Assembly (NCBI GenBank): GCA_017619675.1
Contig: JAFZRX010000013.1
Location: 1-64,000 of the forward strand
Length of the DNA stretch: 64,000 nucleotides
Source of the DNA: Bacteroidales bacterium
GTDB taxonomy: Bacteria > Bacteroidota > Bacteroidia > Bacteroidales > UBA932
Reading direction: 5' to 3'
Part shown: positions 59,844 to 64,000 of the stretch, piece after piece
Layout: the number at the start of each line of letters is the position of its first letter
Position numbering within the stretch: position 1 is the stretch's first letter
Notes under the pieces: model-generated
Databases searched by the model: none
What the model was told of the DNA's origin: nothing
The model's input: only the letters and a program-made list of their open reading frames with translations
Translations under genes and position numbers: made by a program

Positions 59844-61415
59844 CTAATATCCAGGGTTCTGTACAAGGTTTTCGTTAACCTGCATTTCGCTGTAAGGGAA
59901 CGGATAAACCTCATTCTTGCCAGACTGGTATCCGAAGGTCTTGCCAGTGTTGTATGGACGCCAGTAAACGGTTCCGACACCATCCTCATCAAGAGCGAAT
60001 TCAGGAACATTCTCATAGTGGCCGGCGAGAGCGGTAGCAGCATCTCCCCAACGTACGAGGTCAACGAAACGGCATCCCTCAAGATAGAGCTCGAAACGCT
60101 TCTCATCCTTAACATTCTGAAGTGTAAGGGCGGTGATAGGAGCGCCGGCACGAGCCTGAACCTTGTTCAGGGCTGCGAGTCCGCTGCCATCGTCACCAGC
60201 AACAGCGCAAGCCTCAGCATAGAGGAGGAGCACCTCAGAGTAACGCATGAGAAGACGGTCATTGACGTATGCGTATCCGTTACGTGCCTTAACTGCATTC
60301 TGGTCACGATAGCGGAACTTCATGTCGAAGTATCCTTCGTTGCCGTGCAGAGGGTTAATAGTCTTGAACTTAGGCTTGCCTGTGAAGTCCATCTGGAGAA
60401 CCTGCTCGGCAGAAGCAACGGAAGCCCTGATACGGTAAGAATCAGCACCGTCGTGAGCCTGGAAGGCCTCGAAGAAAGCCTTGGTAGGGTTCATGAATCC
60501 CCAGCTGTTGTTGTAGAATCCTACAGGAACGCTGGTCAAGTGGTCTGTACGCCAACCCCACATGAGGTAAAGCATGTCTCCTGAGTAGGTGTTTGTACCG
60601 TTTTCTGTTGTGTGCAGGGAGAAAACAACTTCCTCGCAGAGGTCACCTTCCTTGCTGAACAGTTCGTCATACTTCTCGCCAGGAACCAGGTCATAAAGAC
60701 CGGAATCGATCACCTGCTTGAGTGTTGACTTGGCTCCTGCCATGTCACCTGAGAGTACCTGAACCTTGCCAAGATGTGCAAGGGCGCACTCCTTTGTTAC
60801 ACGGCATACGGACTCCTTGTCAGTCTTGTTCTTCTTTGAAGGAAGAGCGGCGGCAGCTGCCTGGAACTCGTCCTTGCAGAACTTCCAGAGTTCGTCCTTA
60901 GGAGTGTTGCCCGGCTTCTCTGCACCGGTGAGTACTTCTGTTACAAGAGGAGGTGTTCCCCAGAACTCTGTAAGTACCATATGTGCCCATGCGCGGAAGA
61001 ACCTTGCCTCAGCGATTGCGCGCTTGGTAGTTTCCGTATTAGGCTCCATATTGTTGATAAGGAGGTTGCACTTGAAAATGACGTTGTATGCGCCACGATA
61101 GTAACTACCGAGTGATCCGGTCTGTGGATGGGTACGGAACTCGTTGAGCTGAGCCCACTGGTCGTTGTCTCCACGGGAACCGCCACCGCAATAGATGTTG
61201 TCAGACGGCAGGTTAGAGAAGAACTTGTAGTTGTAGAAGAACGAGTTCATCTGGGCATAGACCGCCGCAATGGCTGCTATGGCGTCGTCGTCAGTCTTGT
61301 AGAAATCTTCCTGACCTACGGCACCCTTCTGCTGGATGTTGAGGAGGTCTTGGTTGCAGGAGGTGAAAGTCACTGCAGCAAGAAGCACTGTAATTGCGAT
61401 AAATATCTTTTTCAT
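59844..61415 (-). CDS. susD: SusD/RagB-family nutrient-binding lipoprotein
   Basis: I use the ATG at 61415 (MKKIFIAITVLL), giving 523 residues with a lipobox (VTFTSC); the frame is open 30 bp further but that start lacks a good signal. SusD features include TPR-like helices (ARFFRAWAHMVLTEFWGTPP), the NYKFFSNLPSDNIYCGGG region, and C-terminal RFELYLEGCRFVDLVRWGDA. It captures glycans at the surface and hands them to the SusC partner encoded 19 bp upstream. The substrate cannot be told. Confidence 0.95.
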   Translation of the reverse strand: MKKIFIAITVLLAAVTFTSCNQDLLNIQQKGAVGQEDFYKTDDDAIAAIAAVYAQMNSFFYNYKFFSNLPSDNIYCGGGSRGDNDQWAQLNEFRTHPQTGSLGSYYRGAYNVIFKCNLLINNMEPNTETTKRAIAEARFFRAWAHMVLTEFWGTPPLVTEVLTGAEKPGNTPKDELWKFCKDEFQAAAAALPSKKNKTDKESVCRVTKECALAHLGKVQVLSGDMAGAKSTLKQVIDSGLYDLVPGEKYDELFSKEGDLCEEVVFSLHTTENGTNTYSGDMLYLMWGWRTDHLTSVPVGFYNNSWGFMNPTKAFFEAFQAHDGADSYRIRASVASAEQVLQMDFTGKPKFKTINPLHGNEGYFDMKFRYRDQNAVKARNGYAYVNDRLLMRYSEVLLLYAEACAVAGDDGSGLAALNKVQARAGAPITALTLQNVKDEKRFELYLEGCRFVDLVRWGDAATALAGHYENVPEFALDEDGVGTVYWRPYNTGKTFGYQSGKNEVYPFPYSEMQVNENLVQNPGY

Positions 61416-61434
61416 ATCTACAATGTCTTTTAGG

Positions 61435-64000
61435 TTAGAAAGCAAGGTTTACACCAAAGACAAGCTTCTTGGACGGAGGGAACGAGCCCTTGTCCATACC
61501 CATAGCGGAAGTTGATCCGGAGGAAGCCTCAGGGTCGAATCCAGGATATGTAGTAAGCGTGAAGTAGTCGTCAAGAGATACATAGAACCTGGCGGAAGAC
61601 ATAGCGATCTTCTTGAGGAGGTTCGTAGGAACAGAGTAACCGAGCTGGATCTGCTTGATCTTGAAGAATGAACCGTCGAATACGCAGGCGCTTGAGTGCC
61701 AGTACTCAGTCTCGAAGTTAGAACCCGGCCTAGGATAGTTGGTGTTCTTGTTGGACTCTGTCCAGCGGTTTGTGTAGTAGAGGCTGAGGTTGTTGTTCAT
61801 AGGACGGTCGATACGGTGGAGGCAGGATACGATCTCGTTGCCGGATGTTCCAGTTCCGAATACAACCAGGTCGAAGTTCTTCCATGCCATATTGAGGGTG
61901 ATACCGTATGTGAAGTCAGGGATAGCGCAACCCAGATCCCATGCGGCGTCGGCGCTGTTGATCTGTCCGTCACCGTCATAGTCTGCGAACTGAGGCTGTC
62001 CTGTAGCGCTGTCAACACCGGTGAACTTGTAACCGCGCATGTACCATACAGGGTAACCAACCTCGAAGTATGTCCATGTGTAGTCGAAGAATCCGGTTCC
62101 ACCGATACGGGTGATTGAAGGATCCAGGTAGGTAACCTTGTTCTTGAGGGTTGAGATGTTTCCTGATACGCTGTATGCGAGGTCTCCGATGGAATCCTTC
62201 CAAGTGAGTTCGGCCTCGAATCCCTGGTTGAGCACGTTACCTGCGTTGAGGGTAACTGAGCTAAGACCGGTCTCCATTACAGGGGTGGTGTTTACGAGCA
62301 ATCCGCTTGTCCTCTTGTCATAGTAGTCGAGGGTAACGGTGAGCCTGTCCCTGAAGAAGCGGGCGTCGATACCGAAGTCATACTGTGTTGAGGTCTCCCA
62401 GTGGAGGTTAGGGTTGGCCAGTTTTGAAGGTGCAGAACCGAAGGTCAGCGCCTCGCTTGTGCTCCAGAATACTGATGATCCGCCGATACCGATTGTGGCG
62501 GTGTAAGGATAGCCGCTCAGCACGCTTACGTTACCGTTCTGTCCCCATGAAGCACGGAGCTTGAGGAAGGAGAGAACGTCGCGGCTGATTCCGCTCATGA
62601 ATTCCTCGTTGGAGATTGTCCAACCTGCAGATACTGAAGGGAAGTAGCCCCAACGGTTCTTTGCAGAAAGCTTGGAGGTATCGAATGCGTCAGCACGGAA
62701 GTTGAACTGCAGCATGTAGCGGTTGTCATAGGTCCATCCCAGACGGCCCATGTATGCGAGCTGGCGGGAAATAGACTCAGCACCGGAAACGGAGTCGTTA
62801 CAGTCAGCGGTCAGGTAAGTCAGGTAACGGAAGTTGGGTTCGTAAGATTTAAGCTTGTCTCCGCTGCCGGTTACACTGTTGGATTTGCTCTCGATGAAGG
62901 ACATACCGGCCATTGCGCTGATGGTGTGCTTTCCGAGGGTCTTTGAGTAGTTTGCGAAGTTCTCCCACTGATAGTAGAGGTTGTTGGATGCAGACTGCTC
63001 CAGACTGTAGGTATCAGCCTTGTTCTGTGAACTTGCATAGAACGGGAAGGAATAGGATGACGAGTTGGAGTAACCAAAGCGGTAGCCGAAACGTGATGTG
63101 AATACCAGGTCCTTGATAGGGGAGATATTCGCATACAGGGTTCCGCGTACGTTCATGCCGGCGTTCCAGGAATCATGGTTGTCGCGGAGGATGAACGGGT
63201 GGGTCTGCTCACTTTCTGCAATCTGTGAAACACCGTAGTAGTTGCCGTCAGCGTCCTTGATGTAATTCTTGCCGGCTGCGATGTTTGACTGGTAAACCTC
63301 AGGAAGGTTGTTAGGAGAATAAACGTTAGGAGTAAGAGGGTCCAGGTTGAGGACGGCGGTCATCATTGAGCCGTACTCTGAGTTCTCTGAAACGGTCCTC
63401 CTGAAGTTCTTCTCGAAGGAGGTGTTAACACCTACTGTGATCCAAGGCTTGATCTTGTAATCAGCATTGATCTGGGCGCTGAGACGGTTGTAAACGTCTG
63501 ACTGTCCGCGAACGATACCGTCCTGGTCATAGTATGTGAGGGCGGTGTAGAAGTTGCCCTTGTCATTTCCGCCCTGGAATCCCAATGTGTAACGCTGGGT
63601 GGGGCTGGGTGCGAATACAACGTCAGACCAGTTGGTGTCAGTCTTTCCGTCCCATGTTGAGAGTGCGGTCTCTGAAAGGAATCCTGCCTCTGTCATGTAG
63701 CCGATGTACTCCTTGGCGTTCATAACCTCAGGAACCTTGGCCAGGGAGTTGATAGTGTACTGTCCGTCAAAGAAGACGCGGCCGTTGCGCTCTGAGCTTC
63801 CTGTCTTGGTTGTGATGAGGATTACACCGTTACCTGCCTGTGCACCGTAGATGGCGGCTGAAGCGGCATCCTTAAGGATTTCGATGGACTCGATAACGTT
63901 AGGATCCAGGTAGTTGATGTTGTTGACCTGGAGACCGTCGACGATGATCAGAGGGTCAGAAGCGGAGTTTGAAGAATAACCGCGGACGCGGATGGTTCCG
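61435..64000 (-). CDS. susC: SusC/RagA-family TonB-linked transporter, truncated by the window edge
   Basis: The frame continues past Met at 63723 to the right edge, where it reads RVRGYSSNSASDPLIIVDGL and IESIEILKDAASAAIYGAQA, the plug domain of a SusC-type receptor. About 854 residues are visible; the signal peptide and the carboxypeptidase-like N-terminal domain lie outside. The C-terminal barrel ends in KLVFGVNLAF, as expected. It imports glycan fragments with TonB energy and pairs with the SusD gene downstream. No glycoside hydrolase or regulator of the same locus is within view. Confidence 0.95.
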   Translation of the reverse strand, partial: GTIRVRGYSSNSASDPLIIVDGLQVNNINYLDPNVIESIEILKDAASAAIYGAQAGNGVILITTKTGSSERNGRVFFDGQYTINSLAKVPEVMNAKEYIGYMTEAGFLSETALSTWDGKTDTNWSDVVFAPSPTQRYTLGFQGGNDKGNFYTALTYYDQDGIVRGQSDVYNRLSAQINADYKIKPWITVGVNTSFEKNFRRTVSENSEYGSMMTAVLNLDPLTPNVYSPNNLPEVYQSNIAAGKNYIKDADGNYYGVSQIAESEQTHPFILRDNHDSWNAGMNVRGTLYANISPIKDLVFTSRFGYRFGYSNSSSYSFPFYASSQNKADTYSLEQSASNNLYYQWENFANYSKTLGKHTISAMAGMSFIESKSNSVTGSGDKLKSYEPNFRYLTYLTADCNDSVSGAESISRQLAYMGRLGWTYDNRYMLQFNFRADAFDTSKLSAKNRWGYFPSVSAGWTISNEEFMSGISRDVLSFLKLRASWGQNGNVSVLSGYPYTATIGIGGSSVFWSTSEALTFGSAPSKLANPNLHWETSTQYDFGIDARFFRDRLTVTLDYYDKRTSGLLVNTTPVMETGLSSVTLNAGNVLNQGFEAELTWKDSIGDLAYSVSGNISTLKNKVTYLDPSITRIGGTGFFDYTWTYFEVGYPVWYMRGYKFTGVDSATGQPQFADYDGDGQINSADAAWDLGCAIPDFTYGITLNMAWKNFDLVVFGTGTSGNEIVSCLHRIDRPMNNNLSLYYTNRWTESNKNTNYPRPGSNFETEYWHSSACVFDGSFFKIKQIQLGYSVPTNLLKKIAMSSARFYVSLDDYFTLTTYPGFDPEASSGSTSAMGMDKGSFPPSKKLVFGVNLAF

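Noticed and set aside
1-64000. CRISPR arrays, rRNA operons or intact insertion sequences
   Set aside because: No regularly spaced repeats, no rRNA signature sequences and no transposase-like protein were seen.

Overview
The window looks like a chromosomal segment of a Bacteroidales bacterium, probably an uncultured gut member. The pointers are a SusC/SusD pair at the right edge, DUF4249 and NigD-like lipoproteins, a TPR-LuxR regulator, a DUF2490 outer-membrane protein, and promoter boxes of the Bacteroidetes type (TTG, about 20 nt, TAnnTTTG). I cannot place it below order level. Most of the window is GC-richer, tightly packed core-like DNA. Roughly the first 8 kb is AT-richer, gene-poor and full of broken genes, so I read it as accessory DNA.

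Layout. 1-4550: three tandem DUF4249 lipoprotein paralogues, with an AAA ATPase/DUF4143 gene inserted between two of them. 4551-8095: a decayed Rhs/YD-repeat toxin-immunity island. It holds a toxin tip, its likely immunity gene, two further Rhs core scraps, orphan membrane and lipoprotein genes, and a duplicated terminator-plus-promoter module. 8096-16459: a fatty-acid block (ACP, acyl-activating enzyme, ketoacyl synthase, dehydratase, enoyl reductase) with a convergent membrane LytTR regulator, a DMT transporter, and a PaaK-like ligase, ACT and thioesterase trio. 16482-30349: a GH120 beta-xylosidase, Hsp20, outer-membrane proteins, a YiiX-type peptidase, a GH43-discoidin protein, a flavoprotein, a carbohydrate-esterase-like hydrolase, AlaX, a shortened EamA transporter, TrkH and a TonB-dependent receptor. 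30411-35876: aromatic amino-acid biosynthesis (aroB, aroC, a fused aroE-aroK, DAHP synthase, and convergent pheA). 35977-43499: NigD-like lipoprotein, glycosyltransferase, AI-2E family transporter, SstT-like symporter, a broken DUF4876-like remnant, cysteine hydrolase, OmpA-type protein, TPR-LuxR.

43567-50762 is the most striking part. It is a seven-gene, almost gapless run: an alarmone synthetase, a separate Mesh1-like HD alarmone hydrolase, a small-molecule kinase fold, a membrane sensor with fused PP2C phosphatase and anti-sigma-type ATPase, its STAS partner, a K+/H+ antiporter with a TrkA-C tail, and an alpha/beta hydrolase. A good Bacteroidetes-type promoter precedes it. It reads as a stringent-response plus partner-switching plus ion-homeostasis operon.

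50763-64000: a compact four-gene minus-strand operon (GH5-like, AlkZ-related, SPFH, MgtC), then hypB, a 940-residue ferredoxin/GltD-like oxidoreductase and hypA with no hydrogenase in view, two membrane proteins, and a SusD/SusC pair that runs off the right edge.

Family names come from recognising motifs and overall sequence character; no database search was run.
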